Assembly: GCF_003544895.1 (NCBI RefSeq)
Contig: NZ_CP032125.1
Span: 3,486,001-3,550,000, forward strand
Origin: Profundibacter amoris
Lineage (GTDB): Bacteria > Pseudomonadota > Alphaproteobacteria > Rhodobacterales > Rhodobacteraceae
DNA length: 64,000 nt
Direction of reading: 5' to 3'
Part shown: in pieces, positions 9,493-17,463 of the stretch
Layout: each line of letters begins with the position of its first letter
How positions within the stretch are numbered: the stretch's first letter is position 1
Notes under the pieces: generated by a model
What the model was told of the DNA's origin: nothing
Database searches by the model: none
The model's input: only the letters and a program-made list of their open reading frames with translations
Position numbers and translations under genes: made by a program

Positions 9493-10466
9493 TGGCTTTT
9501 TAACCTTTGTAAATGGTCCGGTGTGGGTTCCGGCAGTGTTTCCAATACCAGCGTTTGCAGCGTGGTTAATGCGGGGTGGGTCAGCAATTCGGTTAACTGT
9601 GTCCAGACGCGCGGGATCAGGTCGATGTAGTGCGGTTTTCCAGCGTTGATGCACAGGCTGGCGAATATCCCGAGGATGCGCAGATTGCGCTGCACGCCCA
9701 GCGCGGCATAGGCGGCGCGGAAGGTATCGGGGTTGGTGCCTGTAGTGGTGATGTAGCGGTTAATCATCGCTGTTTCGATTGCGGCAGGCACATTGCGGCG
9801 GGCGTCTTTTAGCAGCGACACCAGATCATAGGCGGGATGGGTTCTGACCGCGTCCTGATAATCGAGCAGACCGACCCGTTTTATCCCGTCCCGATCCGGC
9901 AACCACAGCAGGTTTTCAGCATGGTAATCGCGCAGGCTCATTACCGGAGGGGTGGTGCAATATCTGGTCAGCACCGTCTGCAATTCGTTCTGGATCGGGG
10001 TGGCTTCGGCGGGGTGATACCATTCAAACAGCGGCGCGATGTAGTCGGCCATCACGGCGGGGTTGTAATCCAGAAGGTGATCGGGTGGCGGGGATTGGTG
10101 CAGTTTGATCAGCACATCGGTGGCGGCGCAATAGAGAGGCAGTTCCATTTCGGGGCTGGTCTGGATCAGCTTTGCAAACAGGTCATCGCCCAGGTCTTCG
10201 ATCAGCAGGAACCCGTTTCGCGCGTCTTGCGCAAGGATGCGGGGGGCGCTGAAGCCGAGGGTCAGCAAGTGGTTGGTGATGGCGACAAACGGCCGTATGT
10301 CTTCGCCGTGATCGGGTGGGGCGTCCATCAGAACGGCGGTTTTGCCATTCATTTGCAGGCGCTGATAGCTGCGGTTCGAGGCATCACCGGCAAGATGGCT
10401 GCGGGTGGCGTTGCCCCAGCCGCTGCCGGCCAGAAAGCGGGTGATCAGGGCGGTGCGGTCAGACAT
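9468..10466 (-). CDS. amgK: APH-family sugar kinase, probable AmgK (MurNAc/GlcNAc anomeric kinase)
   Basis: Aminoglycoside-phosphotransferase fold, 332 residues. A P-loop-like N-lobe shows AGDASNRSYQRL at about residues 27-38. The catalytic loop is SLRDYHAENLLWLP and the metal-binding Asp lies in VGLLDYQDA, followed by the helical C-lobe. Antibiotic resistance is unlikely. Sitting between tsaE and a nucleotidyltransferase, it matches the AmgK-MurU cell-wall recycling pair, where AmgK phosphorylates the anomeric carbon of MurNAc or GlcNAc in the cytoplasm. It overlaps tsaE by 8 bases and murU by 25. Substrate is inferred from context. Confidence 0.88.
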   Translation of the reverse strand: MSDRTALITRFLAGSGWGNATRSHLAGDASNRSYQRLQMNGKTAVLMDAPPDHGEDIRPFVAITNHLLTLGFSAPRILAQDARNGFLLIEDLGDDLFAKLIQTSPEMELPLYCAATDVLIKLHQSPPPDHLLDYNPAVMADYIAPLFEWYHPAEATPIQNELQTVLTRYCTTPPVMSLRDYHAENLLWLPDRDGIKRVGLLDYQDAVRTHPAYDLVSLLKDARRNVPAAIETAMINRYITTTGTNPDTFRAAYAALGVQRNLRILGIFASLCINAGKPHYIDLIPRVWTQLTELLTHPALTTLQTLVLETLPEPTPDHLQRLKSQCAKPRTP

Positions 10467-10932
10467 CCAGCGACTCCAGCAGGGGGAACCATTTGGGATC
10501 GGTGGCGGTTATCACGGCGTTGCGTTCCCCGGGCATGTCGGTCAGCGAAAGGGCCAGTGTTAGCGCGTCGGGTGGGGTCAAATCGCCCAGACGGTCGGGC
10601 CATTCAATCAGGCAAACGGCATCCTGGAACGCGTCTTCGATGCCCAGTTCCTGCACCTCGTAAGGGGTGGACAGGCGATATAGATCGCAATGCCAGATCT
10701 CGAAATCGGGGGCGTCGTAGATTTGGACCAGAGTGAAGGTGGGTGACGGGATGTCTTCGGGTACAGGTAGCAGATCAAGGATCAGGGTACGGGCGAAAAA
10801 GCTTTTGCCGGCCCCGATCGGCCCGTCCAGCAACAGCACATCACCCGCAGTCAAAAGCGGTGCGATATGGCGGGCCAGACTGGCGGTTTCGTCGCTGGAG
10901 GACAGGGTAAGGGAAACGGAACGACTGCACAT
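10459..10932 (-). CDS. tsaE: TsaE, ATPase for tRNA t6A37 synthesis
   Basis: Small P-loop ATPase, 157 residues, that works with TsaB and TsaD in making N6-threonylcarbamoyladenosine in ANN-decoding tRNAs. Walker A GPIGAGKS is at residues 37-44, followed by SPTFTLVQIYD and the family-typical HCDLYRL. TsaD, the partner, is encoded at 23.9-25.0 kb. Its end overlaps the AmgK start by 8 bases. It begins 40 bases after the PAS-protein gene on the same strand. Confidence 0.95.
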   Translation of the reverse strand: MCSRSVSLTLSSSDETASLARHIAPLLTAGDVLLLDGPIGAGKSFFARTLILDLLPVPEDIPSPTFTLVQIYDAPDFEIWHCDLYRLSTPYEVQELGIEDAFQDAVCLIEWPDRLGDLTPPDALTLALSLTDMPGERNAVITATDPKWFPLLESLDV

Positions 10933-10972
10933 GGCGCGACCTTAGCCTGCCAAACGCGCGGCGAAAACCCGT

Positions 10973-12566
10973 TCATGTCTTGGCAGGGGTTTTTCGTGGG
11001 GTATTGCGTTTTTTGGCGGGTTTTTTCGGGGCTGGCTTAACGTGGAATTTGACCATTGTCGCGCCACCGGCCAGCGGGCTGATTTGGCATTCCAACTGCC
11101 TGCCATCGTCAAGCGTGGCGTCACCGAACCAGTTGCGCCGATCATCCGGATCACCAACGAATTCACGCAGGTGGCCCCACAGCGGGGTCGGGTCGCAAAT
11201 ATCTTGCCAGCTGCGGGTGGCGTCGGTGATGCTCATCTCGGCAAAGGATGTGCCGGGGTCGACCCCCCACAGGCTGGCATAGGCGGCGTTGGAAATGGTG
11301 ATCATACCGGTCTGGGAAAACACCACGACGGCATCATCCAGCGCGTCCAGAACGGCCTGTCCAATCTCCAGCTCCTCGCGGAAATTGCGGGTCAGGGATA
11401 TTTCGGCGCTGATGTCTTCGAACAACAGGGCCACAGCCCCGTCCGGATGCGGCCGTCCGTTCACGCGGTAGGTTTGACCGCCGGGCAATGTCCAGGTTTC
11501 CTCGTAGGTACCATCTGCTGCGGCTTCTTCCAGTGCCAGCATCTGGTGGCGCCAGCTTTTGTAATCCTTTGGTTCCGGCATCATCTGGTTTTCGCGCAAC
11601 CGGTCAAGGAATGCAAAAAGCGTTGGGCGGATGCTGAGGAAATCAATCGGCAGGCGGGTCAGGTCGGTCAGGGCCGGATTGAACAGGGCCAACTGGCGGT
11701 TTTTGTCAAACACGGCCAACCCGATGGACAGATGGGCAAAGGTTTTGGTCAGGGTTTGCACGAACCCCTTGAGCGAGGTTTCCGCCTGCACGATTGAGTC
11801 CGCCGGTGTGGCAAAACACAGGGTTGTTTCGTTGGTCTTTTTGCAAACCAGATCGAACCACAGCACCTCGTCCGGTTTTTTGCCCTTGATAGAGACACGT
11901 TTCATTTCCGGCTGCGGGGATGTGCTGGCCTCGGCCAAAAGGGTGAACAGGCGTTTGGGTGGCCAACTGTTGGCATTTTCGGGATGCAGGGTGGTGGCCA
12001 GATCCAGATAGGCGGTGTTGGCCCAGTTGATTTGCCCGTCACGGGTTTCCTTCCAGACCAGATAAGGGGCCAGTTTGGCGGTATTGCGCAGGGTTTCCAG
12101 TTCGGATTCAAGCGCGGACAGGTTAACGGGATCAATCAGCGGTTTTTCGGGGGCGGGGCCGGTTTCAAAGATGGTAAGGCGGGCATAACCATCCTGCCAT
12201 TCGGCATTGATGCGGGTTGGATCATCCGGATCATCCGGCAAGATGGTCATTGATCCGGTTTGGGCGAGTGTCCTTAGGTCATTGGCAAGAGTTGAAAACC
12301 GAGGAGAGAAAGCGGTGATAAACCGTTGCCAATCTGTTTCGTCACCGGTTTGGCGGGGCAATTGTTTTCGGGCGCTGGGCGAGGCGTCGATCAAAGTGGT
12401 ATCGTCAAACAGATAGGTGGTTTCGGTTTTATCCAGCGGTATGATAGCGTGGCTGTTCTTTTGCTGTGATGCCATTCCCCGCAATAAAAACCAGTATGCG
12501 AACCCCGCTGCGATTAGTGACGTTATGATAATCACCAATAAGGTGGTTGGTTCTATGTCGTGCATT
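10973..12566 (-). CDS. Membrane-anchored multi-PAS protein without kinase domain (DivL-like candidate)
   Basis: 530 residues (start ATG at 12565), with one N-terminal transmembrane segment (about residues 8-29) and then at least three PAS-like segments. The first is around YLVWKETRDGQINWANTAY, the second around LSIGLAVFDKNRQLALFNPA, and the third around VLDALDDAVVVFSQTGMIT. The tail is Lys/Pro-rich (PKKPAKKRNTPRKTPAK). No H-box, N-box or G-box is present, so it cannot act as an autonomous histidine kinase. It sits between regB and tsaE on the minus strand, with a perfect CtrA full site 54 bases upstream of its start. PAS proteins of this kind in Rhodobacter have been described as DivL acting on the CckA-ChpT-CtrA phosphorelay; assigning that role here is inference from architecture, position and the CtrA site. 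Confidence 0.85.
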
Positions 12567-12618
12567 TATCTTGCCCGCTGTGGTTGAATGACCTGCGGAC
12601 AGATAGACCGTAAAATAG

Positions 12619-12633
12619 TTAACGGCCCGTTAA
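12619..12633 (-). promoter_or_regulatory. Exact CtrA full site upstream of the PAS-protein gene
   Basis: On the minus strand the sequence reads TTAA-CGGGCCG-TTAA followed by C, a perfect match to the CtrA consensus TTAA-N7-TTAAC. It is also a near-perfect palindrome (TTAACGG/CCGTTAA). A third TTAA lies 3 bases further upstream. It is in the 81-base gap between regB and the PAS gene. Confidence 0.65.
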
Positions 12634-12646
12634 GGTTAACGGGGAA

Positions 12647-14047
12647 TCAGACCTGCATTGGCTGGTTTTCCCCGACATCGCGTTTTGCTTGCGATTTGCT
12701 TCGGCTGATCACGGTGCGGGGCCAGACCACCTGCACGATGGCACCACAGCGTTCGGGGCGTTCGCTTTTGCTGAGGAAGGGATCACAACCGTTGGCAAAG
12801 CTAAGGTCCGCGCCAGAGCGTTCCAGCAGGGTTTTGGCGATGAACAGGCCCAGCCCCATGCCCTCGTAACCCGGGCGTTTATGCTGGTTTTCCGGGGGGC
12901 GGCGGGTGTGGACGAACGGGTCGCCAATGCGGCGGATCAGGTGCGGCGGGAATCCCTTGCCATCGTCGATGATCTTGATGGCAATACGGCTATCGCTCCA
13001 TTGGACATCGACCCAGACCCGGGTGCTGGCAAAATCCACAGCATTCTGGATCAGGTTGCGTAGCCCGTGGATGATTTCGGGCTGGCGGCGCACATCCGGT
13101 TGGCCACTACCGGCGGTGCCTTCGTCCGGTAGAACGGTAATGGTGACGGGCTTGCCACGGTTCATATGCGGGGCGGCGGCCTCTTCCACCACGGCGGACA
13201 GGGGGGCGTAACGCAGGTGCAGATCGTCTTTGCCGATCTGGCCCATGGACCGCAGGATATCGCGGCAACGGTCGGTTTGATCGCGGATCAGTTCAACGTC
13301 TTCTTTTTGCTGAGGCATGTCGGCCAGATCGTCGATCAGTTCGGTGCTGACCAGTTTGATCGTGGCAAGGGGTGTGCCCAGTTCATGCGCGGCAGCGGCA
13401 ACCACGCCGCCCAGATCGGTCAGTTTCTGTTCACGCGACAGGGCCATTTGTGTGGCCAGTAGCGCATCGGCCATCGAGTCAATCTCGGTGGTGACGCGCC
13501 GCTCGTATAGACCCAGAAAAACCGTGCCGATGATAATCGCGACCCAGAACCCGAAAATAAACACATCCGGCATGATCAGCACAGTGCCATCCCCTGTGCG
13601 CAACGGGATGTGATAAAACCCGATCAGTGTGGTAAAGGTGATTGTGACAAGGCCCAGAATAATCGTGGGGCGGGCCTGAAGGATCGAGGCGGAAATCGCC
13701 ACCGGCACAAGCACAAGCAGGGAAAACGGATTGTGCAGCCCGCCGGTCAGGAATAACAGCAGCGACAGTTGCGAAATGTCGAACAGGAACATCAGCAAAA
13801 GCTGGGTTTCGGTCAAATGCTTGTTCTCGGGGTAAACCGCCATTGCCACCAGATTGGCCACAGTCGAGGCACCGATCACCACAAAACACAGACCAAGGTT
13901 CAGTTGCAGGTTATAATAGCGCACCGCAACGGTGATCGCCGCAATCTGCCCGAAAATTGCGATCCAGCGCAGCACAATGAAGGTACGCAGGCTGATCCAG
14001 TCGCTCCGGCTGTGGCGGATATAGGGGTCGGCAGAAGAATCTGTCAT
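12647..14047 (-). CDS. regB: RegB/PrrB redox-sensing histidine kinase
   Basis: Global redox sensor kinase of photosynthesis, respiration and nitrogen genes in Rhodobacter-type bacteria; 466 residues in the inner membrane with six predicted transmembrane helices. The quinone-binding heptapeptide GGLHNPF is at residues 102-108, the phosphorylated His is 221 (AAAAHELGTPLATIK), and the redox-active cysteine of the dimer region is Cys261 (DRCRDILRSMG). The ATP-binding domain has NLIQNAVDFA and GMGLGLFIAKTLLE. Start chosen at 14047 (MTDSSADPY) with AGGA 7 bases upstream; an upstream TTG at 14074 is less likely. Divergent from senC-regA. Confidence 0.97.
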   Translation of the reverse strand: MTDSSADPYIRHSRSDWISLRTFIVLRWIAIFGQIAAITVAVRYYNLQLNLGLCFVVIGASTVANLVAMAVYPENKHLTETQLLLMFLFDISQLSLLLFLTGGLHNPFSLLVLVPVAISASILQARPTIILGLVTITFTTLIGFYHIPLRTGDGTVLIMPDVFIFGFWVAIIIGTVFLGLYERRVTTEIDSMADALLATQMALSREQKLTDLGGVVAAAAHELGTPLATIKLVSTELIDDLADMPQQKEDVELIRDQTDRCRDILRSMGQIGKDDLHLRYAPLSAVVEEAAAPHMNRGKPVTITVLPDEGTAGSGQPDVRRQPEIIHGLRNLIQNAVDFASTRVWVDVQWSDSRIAIKIIDDGKGFPPHLIRRIGDPFVHTRRPPENQHKRPGYEGMGLGLFIAKTLLERSGADLSFANGCDPFLSKSERPERCGAIVQVVWPRTVISRSKSQAKRDVGENQPMQV

Positions 14048-14146
14048 GTTTTTCCTGAATTTGCTATGCGGCAACCTGTGCTATTGTTAGTCAGGTTGGA
14101 TAGGACGATCAATGCACAGGTATTCCAGATCAGGAGACATGAAACA

Positions 14147-14779
14147 ATGCGTATGTTTTCAGCCATAGCGATTGCGGTAGTCGCCGCTTTGTTGGGCGGG
14201 TTGTGGTATATAACCGCCACCAAGAATTCCGGCGATATTTTCGCCCAGTGCCGTGTGAACGGTGTGGCTGGTGGATCCAGCGTGATTGGCGGGCCTTTTG
14301 AACTGGTGGATGAAACCGGCAAAACCGTGACGGACAAGGATGTGATCACCGGCCCGTCCCTGCTGTATTTCGGCTATACGTTCTGCCCCGATGTCTGCCC
14401 GCTGGACAACACCCGCAACGCCGAGGCTGTGACCCTTCTGGAAGAGCAGGGAAAGATTGTAACGCCGATTTTCATCTCGATTGATCCCGAACGTGACACC
14501 CCCGAAGTTGTGGCGGAATTCACCGATATCATGCACCCGCGCATGATTGGCCTGACCGGTACGCCCGAACAGGTCAAGGCAGCGTCCAAAGCTTATCGCA
14601 CCTATTATAAAAAGCAGGATGAGGGCGATCCGGAATATTACCTGATGGACCATTCGACATTTACATATCTGGTGCTTCCGAAATACGGTTTTGTCGAGTT
14701 TTTCAAGCGTGATGTGTCACCTGATCAGATGGCCGAACGAGTTGGCTGTTTTCTGGACGCCGCCGAGAACGCAAATTGA
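14147..14779 (+). CDS. senC: SenC/PrrC (Sco1-like) membrane copper/thiol protein
   Basis: Sco1/SenC family protein, 210 residues, anchored by an N-terminal helix (residues 5-23) with the thioredoxin-like domain in the periplasm. The copper/thiol motif FCPDVCP has cysteines at 80 and 84 and the partner His is 169 (LMDHSTF). The family serves copper delivery to cytochrome oxidase and passes the oxidase-derived redox signal to RegB/PrrB. Start at 14147 (MRMFSAI) with AGGAGA upstream, inside the divergent regB-senC promoter region. Followed by regA 60 bases downstream. Confidence 0.96.
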   Translation: MRMFSAIAIAVVAALLGGLWYITATKNSGDIFAQCRVNGVAGGSSVIGGPFELVDETGKTVTDKDVITGPSLLYFGYTFCPDVCPLDNTRNAEAVTLLEEQGKIVTPIFISIDPERDTPEVVAEFTDIMHPRMIGLTGTPEQVKAASKAYRTYYKKQDEGDPEYYLMDHSTFTYLVLPKYGFVEFFKRDVSPDQMAERVGCFLDAAENAN

Positions 14780-14839
14780 CCATTCTGGCCATTGGGCATA
14801 GGGTGGGGCCTTAGGGAAACGTATCCGAAGGGGAAACAC

Positions 14840-15394
14840 ATGGCCGAAGGTGATCTGAGCGAGATTGGCGAAGATAAAACGCTGCTTCTTGTTGATGACG
14901 ACGAGCCGTTTCTAAAACGACTTGCCCGCGCAATGGAAAAGCGCGGCTTTGCGCCGGAAATGGCCAGTTCGGTTGCAGCCGGCAAGGCGATTGCCACGGC
15001 GCGCCCGCCGGCCTATGCGGTGGTTGATCTACGGCTCGAGGACGGTAACGGGCTGGATGTGGTCGAAGTGCTGCGCGAAAAGCGCCCCGATTGCCGGGTT
15101 GTGGTTCTGACGGGCTATGGCGCGATTGCAACAGCGGTTGCGGCTGTGAAAATCGGCGCGGTAGATTATCTGTCCAAACCCGCCGATGCCAATGACGTTA
15201 CGGCGGCCCTGCTGGCCAAGCCAGACGAATTGCCCCCGCCCCCCGAAAACCCGATGTCGGCGGACCGCGTGCGCTGGGAACATATCCAGCGGGTGTACGA
15301 GTTGTGCGACCGGAATGTTTCCGAAACCGCGCGGCGCCTGAACATGCACCGCCGCACCCTGCAACGTATCCTCGCCAAACGCAGCCCGCGGTGA
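14840..15394 (+). CDS. regA: RegA/PrrA redox response regulator
   Basis: Two-domain response regulator, 184 residues, the standard length. The receiver domain has LLLVDDDEPF, phosphoacceptor Asp63 (AVVDLRLEDGNG) and the Lys of YLSKPADA. A proline-rich hinge (LPPPPENP) leads to the Fis-type HTH near the C-terminus (NVSETARRLNMHRRTLQRIL), which is nearly invariant in this family. Start at 14840 (MAEGDL) with AAGGGGAA upstream; an upstream in-frame start adds a poorly conserved leader. Partner of RegB. The stop overlaps the start of the next gene (GTGA). Confidence 0.97.
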   Translation: MAEGDLSEIGEDKTLLLVDDDEPFLKRLARAMEKRGFAPEMASSVAAGKAIATARPPAYAVVDLRLEDGNGLDVVEVLREKRPDCRVVVLTGYGAIATAVAAVKIGAVDYLSKPADANDVTAALLAKPDELPPPPENPMSADRVRWEHIQRVYELCDRNVSETARRLNMHRRTLQRILAKRSPR

Positions 15395-15753
15395 AACGCG
15401 CTATTTTCGCAGTGGTTGTTGCCCTGTCGGGTTGTGTATCCCCGCAACCTGAGCCGAAACCGATGCCGCAACGGATCATTCCCTATTCCGGCGGGTTGAA
15501 GATTGCCGATAGTGGCGGGCTGGAAATCAGCTTTGGCCGCGCGCAGGCAGGTGTGGAAAAGGCGATTGACCGGCTGGTTGGCTCGACAATTATTGACGGT
15601 GTGGATGATGGGGCCGGTTGCGAGTTGCGAAGCTGGTCCGGCACGGGGTTATCGCTAATCTTTGACAAAGGGGCGTTTGTCGGCTGGATCGCAGGGCCGC
15701 CCACATGGCCAGCGCCCAAACGATCAGCAGGGAATACCTGCGGTTGGGGTTAG
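15391..15753 (+). CDS. Small lipoprotein coupled to regA
   Basis: 120-residue predicted outer- or inner-membrane lipoprotein of unknown function. GTG start at 15391 overlaps the regA stop as GTGA, so it is translationally coupled. The N-terminus KRAIFAVVVALSGC is a lipoprotein signal with lipobox LSGC, followed by SPQPEPKPMP. The rest contains GAGCELRSWSGTGLSLIFDKGAFVGW, a globular segment with one Cys, and the protein ends in NTCGWG. In Rhodobacter the gene after regA is hvrA; here the slot holds this lipoprotein, so a link to the redox system is possible but unproven. Confidence 0.75.
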   Translation: MKRAIFAVVVALSGCVSPQPEPKPMPQRIIPYSGGLKIADSGGLEISFGRAQAGVEKAIDRLVGSTIIDGVDDGAGCELRSWSGTGLSLIFDKGAFVGWIAGPPTWPAPKRSAGNTCGWG

Positions 15754-15841
15754 GGTTTATCAGTAGCGTGAATATTGTCACCACCTGCACCCGTCATTTT
15801 TGCGTGTGGGTGTGTTTTGTGGAATTCTATTGGATAATATC

Positions 15842-16327
15842 CTACAATTTCAACCGCTTACTAAACCTATCAACCAATGTCCCGTCGTCCAGCGGCACCG
15901 CTTTGGCGACCGAGTGATCCTCAAACCCCATCTTTGAATAATAGGCCAACCCGCCGGTATTGTCGGCGCGGATGGTGGCGTCCAGCTCGGTAAAACCCAG
16001 CGCGGGCGCGGCCTGACGGGTGGCGGCGAACAGGGCGGTGCCGATGCCGCGTGTGGTGCGTCCGACCTTTGCAAAGGTGGCGATGATGCCAAGGGTTTTG
16101 GGCAGATCGGGATAAGCCTCGAGCGATTGATAGCCCAGCAAGGCATCTGTTTCGCGGTCCCGCGCGATATGGATGCAGCCGGTTGTTTGCAGTTTGCGTA
16201 TAAACCCCTGCATATCCTCGGTTGTCCATTCTTTTTGAAAGGCGGTTGTGCCACCGATGCGGATGATTTCATTCAACAGCACGGCCATTTCGGCGGCATC
16301 ATCGGGTGTGGCTTGGCGTATAATCAT
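15842..16327 (-). CDS. GNAT-family N-acetyltransferase
   Basis: 161 residues with the GNAT fold: motif A is VGRTTRGIGTALFAATRQAAPA (acetyl-CoA pyrophosphate loop) and the C-terminal part is AYYSKMGFEDH. It resembles acetyltransferases of the phosphinothricin/YhhY kind, but the substrate cannot be read. It starts 5 bases after the stop of the LysR gene on the same strand, so the two form an operon. Its 3' end faces the regA-lipoprotein transcript across 88 bases. Confidence 0.88.
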   Translation of the reverse strand: MIIRQATPDDAAEMAVLLNEIIRIGGTTAFQKEWTTEDMQGFIRKLQTTGCIHIARDRETDALLGYQSLEAYPDLPKTLGIIATFAKVGRTTRGIGTALFAATRQAAPALGFTELDATIRADNTGGLAYYSKMGFEDHSVAKAVPLDDGTLVDRFSKRLKL

Positions 16328-16332
16328 GATGC

Positions 16333-17202
16333 CTACTTACAGCACTTCAGCCATTTGATAAACACCGCCAACTTGTCCGGCATCGCCTCTTTTCGGGTGA
16401 CCAGATAATAGCCCAGTGAGCCGGATTTTGCGCTGAACAGCTTTACCAGCCGGTTGTTTTCCAGATCATGTTCCACGACCGCTTTGGTCAATATCGCAAC
16501 ACCGTAACCGGATCGTGCTGCAAGATGCACCAGCGTGGCGGTCGGGAATTCGGTTGTGTCCAGATGCTCCAGTTCGAAATTCTGTTCCGCGGCCCATAGC
16601 ATCATTTCCCGCCGGTCGGATTCGATCAGCCATTTGGCGTCTTTCAGGTCATCAAGACTGCGGATATTCCGATCGCCGATATAGTCCTTTGAGGCAACCA
16701 CGATGAATTGCGCCGAGGTCAGATATTCGCTTTGATACCCCGCCCATACCCCGTTGCCATAGCGGATCGCCAGATCCACGCCATCACGGCGCAGATCGAC
16801 CAGCTTGCGGCCGGGCAGCAGGGCCAGTTCTATCTCGGGATGGTCCGCCCAGAAATCGCCAAGACGCGGCATTAGCCAGCTTTCGGCAAAGGTCGGGGTC
16901 AGGGCGATTTTCAGAGGGCGGTCATCGGTTTCGGCTTTTAGGTCATTCACGCCGGCCTGAATGGTCAGGAATCCTTCGTTCAGGGATGTGGCAAGGCGCT
17001 GGCCGGCGGGGGTCAGTTCCATCTTGCGTCCCTGCCGGAAAATCATGCCTTGGGCAAAGAAATCTTCCAGCCCGCGCACATGCTGGGCGATGGCGGCATG
17101 GGTGACATTCAGCTCGCGCCCTGCGGCGCTGAAACTGTTTAGCCGCGCGGTGGCCTCGAATGCGCGCAGGGCCGACAGGGATGGGATTTGGCGCCAGTCC
17201 AT
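16333..17202 (-). CDS. LysR-family regulator (GcvA-like)
   Basis: 289-residue LysR-type transcription regulator. N-terminal winged HTH: LSALRAFEATARLNSFSAAGRELNVTHAAIAQHVRGLE, the pattern typical of the GcvA/AmpR branch. The effector domain starts with RPLKIALTPTFAESWLMPRL and includes DLAIRYGNGVW. It is followed directly by the GNAT gene and is divergent from a 51-residue microprotein gene, with a 15-bp palindrome in the 105-base gap. Effector unknown; LysR proteins usually act on the divergent gene and on themselves. Confidence 0.92.
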   Translation of the reverse strand: MDWRQIPSLSALRAFEATARLNSFSAAGRELNVTHAAIAQHVRGLEDFFAQGMIFRQGRKMELTPAGQRLATSLNEGFLTIQAGVNDLKAETDDRPLKIALTPTFAESWLMPRLGDFWADHPEIELALLPGRKLVDLRRDGVDLAIRYGNGVWAGYQSEYLTSAQFIVVASKDYIGDRNIRSLDDLKDAKWLIESDRREMMLWAAEQNFELEHLDTTEFPTATLVHLAARSGYGVAILTKAVVEHDLENNRLVKLFSAKSGSLGYYLVTRKEAMPDKLAVFIKWLKCCK

Positions 17203-17242
17203 AAATTACCTTTGATAGTTAAACTTACATATTGAAAATCTT

Positions 17243-17257
17243 ACAGATTCGATCTGT
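17243..17257. promoter_or_regulatory. Palindrome between LysR gene and microprotein gene
   Basis: ACAGAT-TCG-ATCTGT: two perfect 6-base arms with a 3-base centre, 41 bases before the LysR start and 50 bases before the microprotein start. It is a plausible operator for the LysR protein. It does not fit T-N11-A strictly. Confidence 0.5.
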
Positions 17258-17307
17258 CAACGCAATATCGATAAATCTAGTGCATCACAGGAACGAAAGG
17301 AAACGAT

Positions 17308-17463
17308 ATGTTAGGAATATTTGCAAGTGCGATGCGTATCGCCACCCGCACAGAAAAGAACCATGAGGCCGCCATGCGGCGCTATCGGGCCAAGCAAGAG
17401 GCCGAACAGCGCAACAGGGAATATTACCGCCGCTGGTTGCTGACTTCAAAAGATCGCTGGTAA
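17308..17463 (+). CDS. 51-residue basic microprotein, divergent from LysR
   Basis: Small ORF starting at ATG 17308, with AAAGGAA about 7 bases upstream, ending at TAA 17461-17463. The product begins MLGIFASAMRIATRTEKNHE and continues as a highly charged amphipathic helix rich in Arg, Lys and Glu (RRYRAKQEAEQRNREYYRRW). It has no signal peptide or transmembrane segment. Not recognised. The good ribosome site, the LysR-divergent position and the palindrome in front argue that it is real. Its stop abuts the stop codon of the opposing HD gene with no base in between. Confidence 0.6.
   Translation: MLGIFASAMRIATRTEKNHEAAMRRYRAKQEAEQRNREYYRRWLLTSKDRW

Noticed and set aside
9468-10466. Aminoglycoside resistance gene
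   Set aside because: The APH fold is present, but the tsaE/nucleotidyltransferase context and housekeeping position fit AmgK far better.
15391-15753. HvrA homologue after regA
   Set aside because: The position matches, but the product is a lipoprotein with a lipobox and shows no H-NS-like C-terminal DNA-binding motif.
17243-17257. Terminator for the LysR or microprotein gene
   Set aside because: The palindrome lies upstream of both genes and has no T run, so an operator is more plausible.
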